Of a stretch of 64,000 bases of DNA, positions 27,016-35,629 are shown in pieces. Origin of the DNA: Spirochaetota bacterium (GTDB taxonomy: Bacteria; Spirochaetota; UBA12135; COTS27). The DNA lies in assembly GCA_013426755.1 (NCBI GenBank), contig AP019861.1, positions 62,001-126,000 on the forward strand. Reading direction: 5' to 3'. Made by a program: the position numbers and the translations under genes. The stretch's first letter is position 1; each line of letters opens with the position of its first letter. Below the pieces are notes generated by a model. The model was given only the letters and a program-made list of their open reading frames with translations. It was not told where the DNA came from and ran no database searches.

Positions 27016-27095
27016 AAGGTGTCAATCTTTATAATATATCTTTAATACAATAAGCGTATTTTTGTATACGGGTGTATTAGATTGACACCTTTTTT
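27016..27095 (+). terminator. Long hairpin with T tract between the two TRAP receptor genes
   Basis: A perfect 13-bp inverted repeat: AAGGTGTCAATCT at 27016-27028 and its complement at 27079-27091, followed by more T (27092-27095). The 50-nt loop contains a smaller CGTAT/ATACG hairpin. The position, 33 nt after the first dctP stop, suggests termination or mRNA 3'-end protection that raises the first receptor above the downstream genes. The right arm overlaps the TTG at 27082, making that an unlikely start for the second receptor. Confidence 0.6.
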
Positions 27096-27150
27096 ACGGC
27101 TGTTTACTAGATCGGAGACAATCTACTTTTATAATAAATTTTTGACTCAT

Positions 27151-28323
27151 ATGATATTTGATAAGGCGATGCGGGTGCTCAGTAGAACGGTTTTAAAAAA
27201 TACTTTAAAAATGATCTTATGGAGTCCTGTTGGGTTTATCGTGGTGGGATGTTTCAATGAAACTACCTGGTTTGCAGATAATAATAACGACGCGGCGTCT
27301 GCATTGAGTGATAACAATAAACCACAGCATTGGAAAATGGTAACGGCGTGGCCTAAGGACTTTCCAGTCGTAGGCACGGGGGCGAATTATTTTGCTGAAA
27401 CCCTCACCGAGCTTAGCGGCGGACGGATTAAAGTGACTGTTTATGGGGCAGGAGAACTGGGGAGTGGCTTAGAGGTGCTTGATCTCGTTACTAGTGGTGT
27501 GGCAGAACTCGGGCATTCGGCTAGCTTTTATTGGCGTGGCAAAGTAAATGCCCTCCAGGTCTTTGGCGCCATGCCTTATGGTATGACAGCTAATGAAATG
27601 AATGCCTGGCTCTATCACGGTACAGGCCTTAAGTTATGGCAAGAACTTTATGCCACGATGAACATCGTTCCTTTCCCAGCAGGACAGACAGGAGTCCAGA
27701 TGGGCGGCTGGTTCAATAAAGAGATCAATACGCTAACCGATATCGAAGGACTACGCATGCGCATTCCTGGTCTTGGCGGTGAGGTTTTTGCTAAAATGGG
27801 GGGCATCCCTGTTGTTTTGCCAGCAGGAGAGATCTTCTCTAGCTTGACTACGGGAACGCTAGACGCTGCAGAGTGGTCTGGCCCTGCTAACGACCTTCCC
27901 CAGGGATTTCATAAAGCCGCTGAGTATTATTATTACCCAGGATGGCAAGAACCAACAACGACCGTTGAGCTTATCATCAATCGTGAGATTTTTAGTGCCT
28001 TGCCAGCAGACCTTAAGAGCATAATCACTTACACCGCACAAGCGGCTAATATGAGTATGATGGCTGAATACACCTATAAAAACATTACTGGACTAACGCA
28101 TATTTTAACCGAACGCTCAGATATAAAAATTCGTCCTTTTCCTAACGATGTTATCGAGCATTCACATGAAATGTCTCAGCAAGTGATTGCTGCGTTAAAC
28201 GCTAACGATGCTGCTTTTTCCAAGATTTACCTAGATTACAATCAATTTTTAATCAATGTCGCCACGTGGAGCGAATTTAGTGAACGCGCTTACCTAGAAG
28301 CGCGCAGCGAGGTTATACAGTAG
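27151..28323 (+). CDS. dctP: TRAP transporter solute-receptor lipoprotein, TakP-like (second copy)
   Basis: A paralogue of the preceding gene. It shares WKMVTAWPKDFPVVGTGANYFA, GGRIKVTVYGAGEL, GVQMGGWFNKEI, LRMRIPGLGGEVF, DAAEWSGPANDL and YYYPGWQEPTTTVE with the first copy. The hydrophobic leader ending GFIVVGC gives a lipobox. The frame is open from TTG 27082, but this start lies in the right arm of the upstream hairpin; ATG 27151 (M24) or ATG 27169 (M30, closest to the signal peptide) are better. Substitutions at ligand-proximal positions (EWSGPAND versus EWVGPYND) suggest that the two receptors may differ in ligand preference while sharing one DctQM channel (inference). Confidence 0.9.
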   Translation: MIFDKAMRVLSRTVLKNTLKMILWSPVGFIVVGCFNETTWFADNNNDAASALSDNNKPQHWKMVTAWPKDFPVVGTGANYFAETLTELSGGRIKVTVYGAGELGSGLEVLDLVTSGVAELGHSASFYWRGKVNALQVFGAMPYGMTANEMNAWLYHGTGLKLWQELYATMNIVPFPAGQTGVQMGGWFNKEINTLTDIEGLRMRIPGLGGEVFAKMGGIPVVLPAGEIFSSLTTGTLDAAEWSGPANDLPQGFHKAAEYYYYPGWQEPTTTVELIINREIFSALPADLKSIITYTAQAANMSMMAEYTYKNITGLTHILTERSDIKIRPFPNDVIEHSHEMSQQVIAALNANDAAFSKIYLDYNQFLINVATWSEFSERAYLEARSEVIQ

Positions 28324-28369
28324 TGAAAACAATTGCTTTCAAGTCTATCGTTATTAAAAAGGGCTAGTC

Positions 28370-28414
28370 ATGAACCTAACGGTGTCGCAGGCAATTAAAT
28401 CAATCGCCGCTTAA
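28370..28414 (+). CDS. Possible 14-codon leader ORF before dctQ
   Basis: ATG 28370 to TAA 28412-28414 encodes MNLTVSQAIKSIAA, ending 12 nt before the dctQ start. Its initiation region (AAAAAGGGCTAGTCATGAA) nearly duplicates that of dctQ (AAAAAAGGTTAGCCATGAA). It may be a translated leader or a remnant of a duplicated start site. There is no direct evidence of expression. Confidence 0.35.
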   Translation: MNLTVSQAIKSIAA

Positions 28415-28426
28415 AAAAGGTTAGCC

Positions 28427-28990
28427 ATGAAGACGAATATGACTTCTCAAACCAATTTTAAGATCGCTTTTCTCAAACGGATCATGGTCGGCTTAGACCG
28501 ATTTAATGAAGTGGTTGCCAAATGGAGTGCGGCATTCATCATTGGGATCACGTTTATGTCTGCTTTTATTGCTATATTACGTTATGGATTTCGGACAGGG
28601 TCAATTGCACTCCAAGAAAGTGTTGTTTATATGCATGCAATAGCATTTTTATTGACGGCAGCGTATGGATTGAGACGTCATTATCACGTGCGCGTTGATT
28701 TGTATTATAGCAAGCAGTCTGATGAAGGCAAAGCAAAAATCAATCTCATCGGTACGATTGCATTGTTATTTCCCGTTACGGTGTTCTGGTTTTATATTTC
28801 ATTAAATTACGTTGCAGCGTCGTGGAAATATTGGGAGCGTTCTATCGAAGCGGCGGGATTGCCTGGTGTCTTCTTACTTAAAACATTCATCTTAATCGCC
28901 CCGGCTATGCTTATTTTACAAGGGATCGCTGATATTGTACGCCACAGTTTGTTCTTAACGGGGCATATTACTAAGGAAGAGTGGGAGTGA
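28427..28990 (+). CDS. dctQ: TRAP transporter small membrane subunit DctQ
   Basis: A 187-residue four-helix membrane protein matching DctQ. Hydrophobic helices are at about 33-53 (WSAAFIIGITFMSAFIAIL), 68-85, 105-128 and 143-165. The family-typical pieces ALQESVVYMHAIAFLLTAAYGLRRHYHVRVDLYY and SWKYWERSIEAAGLPGVFLLK are present. It forms the inner-membrane complex with DctM. AAAGG lies about seven bases before ATG. The order receptor, receptor, Q, M and the shared strand mark one functional cluster driven by a sodium gradient (family knowledge). Confidence 0.92.
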   Translation: MKTNMTSQTNFKIAFLKRIMVGLDRFNEVVAKWSAAFIIGITFMSAFIAILRYGFRTGSIALQESVVYMHAIAFLLTAAYGLRRHYHVRVDLYYSKQSDEGKAKINLIGTIALLFPVTVFWFYISLNYVAASWKYWERSIEAAGLPGVFLLKTFILIAPAMLILQGIADIVRHSLFLTGHITKEEWE

Positions 28991-29100
28991 TCACACGAGC
29001 TAGCTTGTATTTGTAGATATTAGGATGGGTGTTATTGAAATAAATTTTATTGTAGCTGAGATGAATTTGTAGCAGTGGTTTTTTTTGAGGATTTCAAGCT

Positions 29101-30492
29101 GTGGAGTATTTAGCAATCATTTTATTCTGTATATTGATAGCAGTACTCATTATGGGGTATCCTGTGACGTTTTCTTTGGCGGGGACAGGACTGCTTTTTG
29201 CGTTTGTGGGAATTTTGTTGGGGTATTTCGAATACAGTTTTCTAGAAGCTATCCCCAATCGTATTTACACGATCATGAAAAATGAACTTTTGATAGCCGT
29301 ACCGTTATTTATTTTTATGGGGGCAGTGCTAGAAAAGTCAGATATTTCTGAAAAACTCCTCAATAACATGACTTTGCTCTTTGGTTCATTGCGTGGCGGA
29401 ATGGCTATATCGGTCACTGTGGTTGGCATGTTAATGGCCGCTTCTACAGGTATCGTGGGAGCAACCGTTGTAACAATGGGATTGCTTGCTTTGCCGACAA
29501 TGCTACGACGCGGCTATAATCCACGCATTGCAACAGGGACTATTTGCGCTTCAGGAACGCTAGGGCAAGTCATTCCTCCGTCTATTGTCTTAGTGTTGTT
29601 AGGAGATGTTATCTCGGCGGCATATCAAAAATCACAAATCGAACAGGGAAGTTTTTCGCCTGATGCGGTATCGGTGGGCGATCTTTTCCTAGGAGCGCTT
29701 TTACCTGGTATGTTGTTGGTGGCTTGTTATTTGATCTATTTAGCTATAGCAACAGTTATCTTTCCTAAGTCAATGCCCCCCATTCCGTTAGCAGAGCGTA
29801 GAGAATTGATGGCGCGTGGTAAATGGCATTTCACGCTCAGTCTTATCAGTGCGCTTATCCCACCGATATTGCTTATTGTTTTAGTTTTAGGTTCTATTTT
29901 GATAGGGCTTGCGACACCGACTGAAGCGGCGGCTGTGGGTGGTGTGGGGGCGTTACTGCTTGCCTTATTTAAGCGTAAACTCAATCTTAACTTATTGCGT
30001 TCTGCGATGTACACGGCTGCTTTTCAGAGCAGTATGGTATTTATGATATTAATCGGTGCTTCGATATTTTCATTGGTATTTAGAGGATTGGGTGGTGATG
30101 TTATTGTTGAGGAGATGCTGACGGGCATTCCTGGTGGGAGTGTAGCTGCGTTCTGGTCTGTGATGCTTCTTATGTTTGTGCTTGGGTTTTTTATTGATTT
30201 TATTGAGATAACGTTTGTGGTGGTGCCTATTGTTGGTCCTGTACTTATGTCGCTTGGAATGGACCCGATCTGGCTTGGTGTGATGATAGCTATCAATCTC
30301 CAGACTTCGTTTTTAACGCCGCCGTTTGGATTTTCATTGTTTTATCTGCGTGGCGTCGCTCCGAAGTCTATTCTGACCCGTGATATTTATATGGGGGTGA
30401 TTCCGTTTATTATCATCCAATTATTAGTATTGATTGTTTTGTTCTTCTTTAGAGATATTATTACGTGGCTACCTCATCAAGTATATGGCTAG
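29101..30492 (+). CDS. dctM: TRAP transporter large membrane subunit DctM
   Basis: A 463-residue polytopic membrane protein, the ion-coupled channel subunit. Family landmarks are AVPLFIFMGAVLEKSDI, GMLMAASTGIVGATVVTMGLLALPTMLRRGY, ASGTLGQVIPPSIVLVLLGD and the C-terminal NLQTSFLTPPFGFSLFYLRG. It starts with GTG at 29101, with GAGGA (29087-29091) nine to ten bases upstream; no earlier ATG has a ribosome site. A 110-nt gap follows dctQ. It converges with tatD 23 bp beyond its stop, and no strong terminator hairpin was seen there. Confidence 0.95.
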   Translation: MEYLAIILFCILIAVLIMGYPVTFSLAGTGLLFAFVGILLGYFEYSFLEAIPNRIYTIMKNELLIAVPLFIFMGAVLEKSDISEKLLNNMTLLFGSLRGGMAISVTVVGMLMAASTGIVGATVVTMGLLALPTMLRRGYNPRIATGTICASGTLGQVIPPSIVLVLLGDVISAAYQKSQIEQGSFSPDAVSVGDLFLGALLPGMLLVACYLIYLAIATVIFPKSMPPIPLAERRELMARGKWHFTLSLISALIPPILLIVLVLGSILIGLATPTEAAAVGGVGALLLALFKRKLNLNLLRSAMYTAAFQSSMVFMILIGASIFSLVFRGLGGDVIVEEMLTGIPGGSVAAFWSVMLLMFVLGFFIDFIEITFVVVPIVGPVLMSLGMDPIWLGVMIAINLQTSFLTPPFGFSLFYLRGVAPKSILTRDIYMGVIPFIIIQLLVLIVLFFFRDIITWLPHQVYG

Positions 30493-30515
30493 TTGCTGTT
30501 GGATGATGGTTTTTT

Positions 30516-31361
30516 TTAAGAGCTAGGTAGTACGTAGGCAGTACAAGCGTTTTTAACGAGCTCGGCGGCTAGGGTGTGTGCTGGCATTTTTCTTAATTGG
30601 GCGATAAATTTTTGTGTGTGAAGGAGGTAAGCGGTTCTATTCTGCTTTCCTCGCATAGGCACAGGCGCTAGATAGGGAGCGTCTGTTTCAATGAGCATTT
30701 TTTCAAGTGGTATTTGGCTTGCGATTATTTGAAGATGAGTGGATTTTTTGAACGTCACGATACCTGCAAAGGAAAGAAACGCTCCGAGTTTTAACATCAG
30801 CCTCGCCTCAGCAGCATTTCCAGTAAAGCAATGCGATATAATAGGAGTCGTCAGGTGAATGTTTTTTAAGAGGGTATAAGCATCTCTGAAGGCACTTTTT
30901 GTTTCGCTACTTCTCAGGTGGAGTGCGACGGGAAGGTGGTACTTTTTAGCCAGTAGGAGCTGTTCATGAAGCAATTTTTTTTGGAATTTATGATGGGCGG
31001 GATCGGTTATGTGGAAATATTCTAAGCCTATTTCACCGATGGCGGCAATTTTTTTAGTACGCGCGTAAAATTCTAATTGCGCTAGGGCATTATCAAGTTT
31101 AAGTGGGTCTAAGTCTGAATGCGGGGCAATGGCGCCACCTATTAAGATTTTAGGACTGGTGGGTGGGAGCGTATTTGTTGTGGGCTTACTTGAGGAATGT
31201 GGACTTGAGAGCAGTTGCAGTCGTTTTTCAATGTCTGAATGAATGAGACCTGCGTCGAAGATATGATCGATTCCTAGTGCGTGTGCTTCGGTGAGGTGAT
31301 CGGCTAGGGGAGGTGACTGCGGTAAAGTCAGATGACAATGTGTGTCGAAGTAATGAGGCAC
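30516..31361 (-). CDS. tatD: TatD-family metal-dependent hydrolase/DNase
   Basis: A 281-residue amidohydrolase-fold protein. Metal ligands are visible in order: FDTHCHL (two His), EIGLEYF (Glu), VALHLRSSET (His), IISHCFTG (His) and IETDAPYLAP (Asp). The ending RKMPAHTLAAELVKNACTAY fits the family helix. TatD proteins act as 3'-5' DNases or exonucleases in DNA repair and turnover. A Ser/Pro/Thr-rich insert of about 19 residues (52-70; positions 31152-31208) occurs in a loop before the KILIGGAIAPH strand. It is convergent with dctM, and the next minus-strand gene is 85 bp upstream. Confidence 0.93.
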   Translation of the reverse strand: MPHYFDTHCHLTLPQSPPLADHLTEAHALGIDHIFDAGLIHSDIEKRLQLLSSPHSSSKPTTNTLPPTSPKILIGGAIAPHSDLDPLKLDNALAQLEFYARTKKIAAIGEIGLEYFHITDPAHHKFQKKLLHEQLLLAKKYHLPVALHLRSSETKSAFRDAYTLLKNIHLTTPIISHCFTGNAAEARLMLKLGAFLSFAGIVTFKKSTHLQIIASQIPLEKMLIETDAPYLAPVPMRGKQNRTAYLLHTQKFIAQLRKMPAHTLAAELVKNACTAYVLPSS

Positions 31362-31446
31362 AGTATTATCAGTATGAAGGTGTAGGGGCTTGCAGGGTGC
31401 TGATCGCTAGTAGCCTAATTGAGAGAGAGAAGGGGAGGGAGGGATG

Positions 31447-32454
31447 TTAATAACGAATGAAGCTAAATGCTGCTGGTGATGCGAAGTGTTCAGCGATTTT
31501 TATATTGTATCCGAGCGTGTGTCCTGTTTGTCCGAGGTGTTGTTGTTTTTTGACGAGATCACCTACTTTAACGTTGGGATTGTAGATATTTCTGTAAAAG
31601 GTTTGAATGCTGTAATCATGTTCTATGGTGATATTCCATGCTAGCGGGTCGGTTAGTGAGCGTGTTAGGTTACGGACAACACCGTTAGCGGTTGCTATGA
31701 CGGGTGTATTGGGGAGGACGCGGATGGTAGTTTCTGTATGGAAGGGGCTATTCGAGGAAGTCGTGGTGGCGGTGTAGTTAGAAGGTGTTGTTTCTGTGGT
31801 GGTTGTGTTAATTTCACCCCAGCCGCCTTCGATTGGCCACAGGATAGGCAGCGCGGATATGAGTCCTTTGTGACTGGTGATTTCGCGATAAAGATTACTT
31901 AGGACTTGTTTATTGGCTTCAATGGTGTCGAGGTCTTGGTTTAGGACGTTGATGAGTTCGGGTGCGGCGAGTAATAATTTTTGTTTTTCTTCTAGTGCGG
32001 TTTGGTAGAAGTTACTAGACGAGGCGAGCGTGGTTGGGGGTGCTAGGTCTGCTGGGCGGCGTGTTTTTTTTTGGGGGGTGCCACCACCTATGGCGAGTGA
32101 AGAGGAAGCTTTTAGGTTAGTCCAGCTGGCGAGTTGATTGCTGATATAAGTTTCTTGGGGAGCAATGGCAATCGAATGCGTTTTTAGGTGGTTATGATAT
32201 GCTGTGATGAGGTTATTTATACGTTTATTGTGATGGTTTAGTTTCCACAGTTCTAATTCATTTTTGAGTGCTAGAAGACTTGTGCCTATTGTGTAGCTAA
32301 GCAGTATTGCTAGCATGAAGAGGATACTTCTGATAAGAGGTTTACTTAGGCGTAGTTGGAATCCTCTGAGGCGATGGCTGGGGAGGATATGAATGACGAG
32401 GACAGAATTAGACTTCTTTAGACCCTTAAACCAGGTGTTTAGTAGTGATGTCAT
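31447..32454 (-). CDS. LytM/M23-like envelope protein with degenerate active site
   Basis: A 335-residue protein with a membrane helix at about 38-60 (RSILFMLAILLSYTIGTSLLAL), a helical region about 62-110, a low-complexity zone (120-150) and a C-terminal LytM-type beta domain. The fold is suggested by PNTPVIATANGVV, ITIEHDYSIQTFYRNIYNPNVKVGDLVKK and HLGQTGHTLGYNIKIAE, aligned to the M23 core. The first zinc motif (H-x-x-x-D) is absent, and the usual H-L-H-F-E is YNIKIAE, so both sets of metal ligands are lost. It is probably not a peptidase but an EnvC/NlpD-type activator or scaffold (inference). A Ser/Thr/Asn-rich insert (about 220-235) precedes the core. Confidence 0.7.
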   Translation of the reverse strand: MTSLLNTWFKGLKKSNSVLVIHILPSHRLRGFQLRLSKPLIRSILFMLAILLSYTIGTSLLALKNELELWKLNHHNKRINNLITAYHNHLKTHSIAIAPQETYISNQLASWTNLKASSSLAIGGGTPQKKTRRPADLAPPTTLASSSNFYQTALEEKQKLLLAAPELINVLNQDLDTIEANKQVLSNLYREITSHKGLISALPILWPIEGGWGEINTTTTETTPSNYTATTTSSNSPFHTETTIRVLPNTPVIATANGVVRNLTRSLTDPLAWNITIEHDYSIQTFYRNIYNPNVKVGDLVKKQQHLGQTGHTLGYNIKIAEHFASPAAFSFIRY

Positions 32455-32944
32455 GGCAGCGTATTTTTAAGGAGATTTTTAGTCAATTTGATAATGGATA
32501 GCAATCAATGAATTCTAGTTTTCAATTATTAATCGTAGAAAGGTATTATATCGTGATAATACCGTGATATATAGTGAATTTACGGCAATGTAGGTGTAAA
32601 TTTTGAATTTAAACCCTTTACAAGTATAATGGGTGATTTTGTATGAGAAGAGTAGTGATTTTAAGCTGTGTTTGGGGGTAAAGCAGTGAGTGGTTATGGG
32701 AAATAACGGGATAAATTTCAGAATTTTCTTATAAATAGGGCTATCACTAGGTCTATTCCATACAATAGAAAAAACTTATTTCTTAAAGAAAATTTTATTT
32801 TACTAAAAAAGACTGATTTTCCTCTATAAACGCTTTATTTTAAAGATTTTAGATATAAAATAAGATTTTGGATATAAAAATTGGCTAGTGTGTCGTCTGG
32901 TAGCAAGAAAGGGGAGATGGGGGAGAATATTTATAAGGAGGGGG
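32455..32944. other. AT-rich spacer between rhomboid and LytM-like genes
   Basis: 490 bp without a credible ORF. The downstream half includes the sequence upstream of the LytM-like gene; no promoter or terminator stands out. Confidence 0.4.
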
Positions 32945-33880
32945 TTAATTTGGGAATTTATGACGATAGAGGAGGCTCACGCGATTAAGGAATTCTTTTT
33001 CTTCTTTGGAGAGAGATTTGAGTCCTTTCTGGGAGATAATATCGAGCAGTTCGTCTATTTTGAGTTCTATTTCATGTTCATCCATGATGGTTTCATCGAG
33101 GGGTAGTGAAGATTTTGTTTTAGTAAGGGTTTTGAATGAGAACTTGTTTTTAGCCGTGCGTTCGTAAGTAGACACCGGACGGATCGCCCGCGGGTGTCGT
33201 TGAAAAGGTTTTACAATCCATGATCTGAGAATTTTGTAAGGATGCGAGAATAGAGAATGATTGCGATAAAACAGGAAAAAGAGCATTCCACTCACCACAC
33301 CGCCAATATGACCTGCATGTGAGATGTTCTGGACAAAAAACGCTGAGAAGACAATCGTAATACCCAATAAAGCAACTATTAAATACTTTGCTTTGAGCGT
33401 AACAGGAATGACAAAAAAGAGGAGCACCGTGATATAACGCTCGCTAAATACAAGCGAATAAGCGAGCAGAACACCAAATAATGCACCACTTGCGCCGATC
33501 GTGAAATTAAACGGAACAGCCCCAAGTAAAATGCCTTTAAGGGCTTCATAAGCAAAGATAAAAACGCCCGCACCAAGCCCGGTCATCAGATAAAATTTTA
33601 TAAAATTGCGTGTGCCCCACGTCCGTTCTATCTCGCACCCAAAGAAAAATAGGGCAAGTAAATTGAAAAATAGATGCCAGAAACTCCCGTGCAAGAACAT
33701 GTACGTAAAAACCGTCCACGCTTGATAATTTTCAATGATTCCTGCGTAATTGAGGGCAAAATGGCTTAGCATAAATGAATTGTATTCATCCATACGGCCT
33801 GTGATCACCTGCAGTAAGAAGACGATAACATTGATAACGATAAGGTTTTTGACGCCAGGGGTAAGGAAACTTCCGTACAT
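32945..33880 (-). CDS. Rhomboid-family intramembrane serine protease
   Basis: A 311-residue membrane protease. The core has HGSFWHLFFNLLALFFFG (the family H-x-x-x-N loop), the nucleophile in TIGASGALFG (S131), and the catalytic His in SHAGHIGGVVSG (H191). Six hydrophobic helices span about 12-205. The C-terminal cytoplasmic tail of about 100 residues ends with IELKIDELLDIISQKGLKSLSKEEKEFL, similar to the DUF6576-type extension seen on some bacterial rhomboids. All catalytic residues are present, so it is expected to cleave membrane proteins. The gene is alone, with a 490-bp spacer downstream. Confidence 0.9.
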   Translation of the reverse strand: MYGSFLTPGVKNLIVINVIVFLLQVITGRMDEYNSFMLSHFALNYAGIIENYQAWTVFTYMFLHGSFWHLFFNLLALFFFGCEIERTWGTRNFIKFYLMTGLGAGVFIFAYEALKGILLGAVPFNFTIGASGALFGVLLAYSLVFSERYITVLLFFVIPVTLKAKYLIVALLGITIVFSAFFVQNISHAGHIGGVVSGMLFFLFYRNHSLFSHPYKILRSWIVKPFQRHPRAIRPVSTYERTAKNKFSFKTLTKTKSSLPLDETIMDEHEIELKIDELLDIISQKGLKSLSKEEKEFLNRVSLLYRHKFPN

Positions 33881-34320
33881 GATGAACCCAATTATAAAAA
33901 AAAGTGATTAAAGTAATGATCTTGTATTTTGTGATGTTCTTTTTGTATTTCTATTTATCCAGTGCTTCTCTTCTCTTATTATGCGTAGGACACGCTGTAA
34001 TATATGCAATATACGCTGGTGTACACTTAGTACACTACGCAATGTATGCTGTGTGCATTAAATACACTACGTAATATACGCTGTGTGCCCTTAATGTGGG
34101 CTGTGTTTTTCATAAGGGTCGTTAATGTTTAGCGCTAAGCACAATTAAAAATACGAAAAGAGCAGCTAATCTCAGCAAATCACCTATTATAATAATAACT
34201 GAATTTTCTTTAAAAACAACAATTTTTTTATTAGCTCTACATTAATTATATCATACAATGCGAAGCCTTAAAAATTAAAAACGCATAACGCCTAAGCGCA
34301 TAATATCTAAATGTTCCCAA
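33881..34320. other. Spacer with degenerate ACGC-TGTGT-type repeats
   Basis: Positions about 33990-34115 contain degenerate direct repeats of a TACACTACG(C/T)AATRTACGCTGTGTGC-like unit (period roughly 40). No ORF is supported. Confidence 0.45.
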
Positions 34321-34626
34321 CCTGAACCGATAAAACTTCAATGCATAAAACTTAAACGGGTCAAATTTCAATGCATAAAGCTTGAATGGGTTAAATTTCA
34401 ATGCATAAAGCTTGAAAGGGTTAAATTTCAATGCGTAAAACTTGAACGGGTTAAATTTCAATGCATAAAGCTTGAACGGGGTAAATTTCAATGCATAAAG
34501 CTTGAATGGGTTAAATTTCAATGCATAAAGCTTGAAAGGGGTAAATTTCAATGCATAAAGTTTGAATGGGGTAAATTTCAATACTTAAAGCTTGAATGGG
34601 TTAAATTTCAATGCATAAGACTTCAA
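34321..34626. repeat. 30-bp tandem repeat array, nine full copies plus partial ends
   Basis: Exactly 30-bp units start at 34341 and recur every 30 bp to 34581, with partial units on both sides. The consensus reads ATGCATAAAGCTTGAAYGGG then KTAAATTTCA. Because 30 is a multiple of three, the minus strand stays open and would encode repeats of LYALKFNPFK. A real protein is not supported (no start context, and the 111-codon frame is just the repeat), so I annotate it as a DNA repeat. Confidence 0.92.
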
Positions 34627-34724
34627 TGCATAAAATTAGGTATGGCATTATTCTAGTACACGCTTCTTAATTATAGGAAATATGCAATGATAATGATTTT
34701 ATTCTCGATGTTGTCGTTATTTAA

Positions 34725-34915
34725 AGCGAATTGAAATGAAATTGAGGTCAACTGAAATCAATTGAAATCAATTGAAGCGAAGTTGAGGCAAAATTAAAGT
34801 CAATTGAAGTGAAATTGAGGTGAAATTGAGGTTAAATCGAAGTGAAATTTGAAGTCAATTGGTATCAATTAGGACCAATTGGTATCAATTGGGGTCAATT
34901 AGGATCAATTGAGTT
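34725..34915. repeat. Degenerate AATTGA/TCAATT short-repeat tract
   Basis: About 190 bp made of degenerate 10-11-bp units (GAAATTGAGGT, TCAATTGAAA, TCAATTGGTA). Many units contain the palindrome CAATTG. Low-complexity spacer sequence; no ORF. Confidence 0.75.
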
Positions 34916-35261
34916 GCTAGACTTTTTATCAATGTATTAGGCCTTTTTTTATGCACTAGGCTTTTTTGTTGTAGTAAAGTGTAAAATTATTTGCATAAAG
35001 TGAACGTCTTACTATGAGCGAGCTATGAGCGAGTTTCTTACTATGTTTTTGGAGTTAATCGTTGTGTTTTTATATGATTAATCACTGGTGATGAAGGACT
35101 TGTAGGAATAGTATATCCATTGTATGATATATGAAGAACTGCGGTTTTAAGGGCTGCGGGTTAAGAATTTTTTTTATTTATTATTAAAATCATAAGACTT
35201 ATAAAATTATAAGACTTATATTGAAAGCAGTAAGTTTAACAATTGATGAGAGAAGAGATTT

Positions 35262-35519
35262 ATGAAAAAAGACATTCATCCTGATTATCACCCTGTTGTG
35301 TTTAAAGATGCGGCGAGTGGTTTTGAATTTTTAGGACGATCGACTTTGACGGGCAAAACAAAAGTCAAATGGCAAGATGGGAAGGAATATCCTATTTTTA
35401 AGATGGAAATATCTAGTGCTTCACATCCATTTTATACGGGAAGTGATAAAATTGTCGATGCTGAGGGACGTGTAGAGAAATTTCAAAAGAAATTTAAACT
35501 GAACACCAGCAAAAAATAA
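35262..35519 (+). CDS. rpmE2: 50S ribosomal protein L31 type B
   Basis: An 85-residue L31. The start [16 protein letters not shown] and the core [33 protein letters not shown] are the type B pattern. It lacks the CxxC zinc ligands of type A L31, so it is the zinc-independent form often induced during zinc limitation. The ATG is preceded by AGAGAAGAGA. A long repeat-rich spacer lies upstream, and it precedes the LON-domain gene by 110 bp in the same direction. Confidence 0.97.
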   Translation: MKKDIHPDYHPVVFKDAASGFEFLGRSTLTGKTKVKWQDGKEYPIFKMEISSASHPFYTGSDKIVDAEGRVEKFQKKFKLNTSKK

Positions 35520-35530
35520 CATGACAACTA

Positions 35531-35539
35531 TGCTATACT
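35531..35539 (+). promoter_or_regulatory. Candidate extended -10 promoter element (TGCTATACT)
   Basis: A TGn plus TATACT match 91 bp before the LON-domain gene and just after rpmE2. No -35 was identified. Confidence 0.35.
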
Positions 35540-35629
35540 TAAATAGGGGCATTGAAGTAAGTCTGCATTGGACTGCTAGGGCTTGATTGGCTGGTTATCA
35601 ATCGATAATACGGACTCATTCATTAGGAC

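Noticed and set aside
27082-27150. TTG at 27082 as start of the second TRAP receptor
   Set aside because: It sits in the right arm of a terminator-like hairpin and adds residues that do not belong to a signal peptide.
34246-34581. Repetitive 111-codon frame as a protein gene
   Set aside because: It is explained fully by a 30-bp DNA repeat with a frame-preserving period; no start or ribosome site.
34321-34626. CRISPR array
   Set aside because: Repeat units are contiguous with no unique spacers, and no cas gene is in the window; the same holds for the 21-, 25- and 40-bp arrays.
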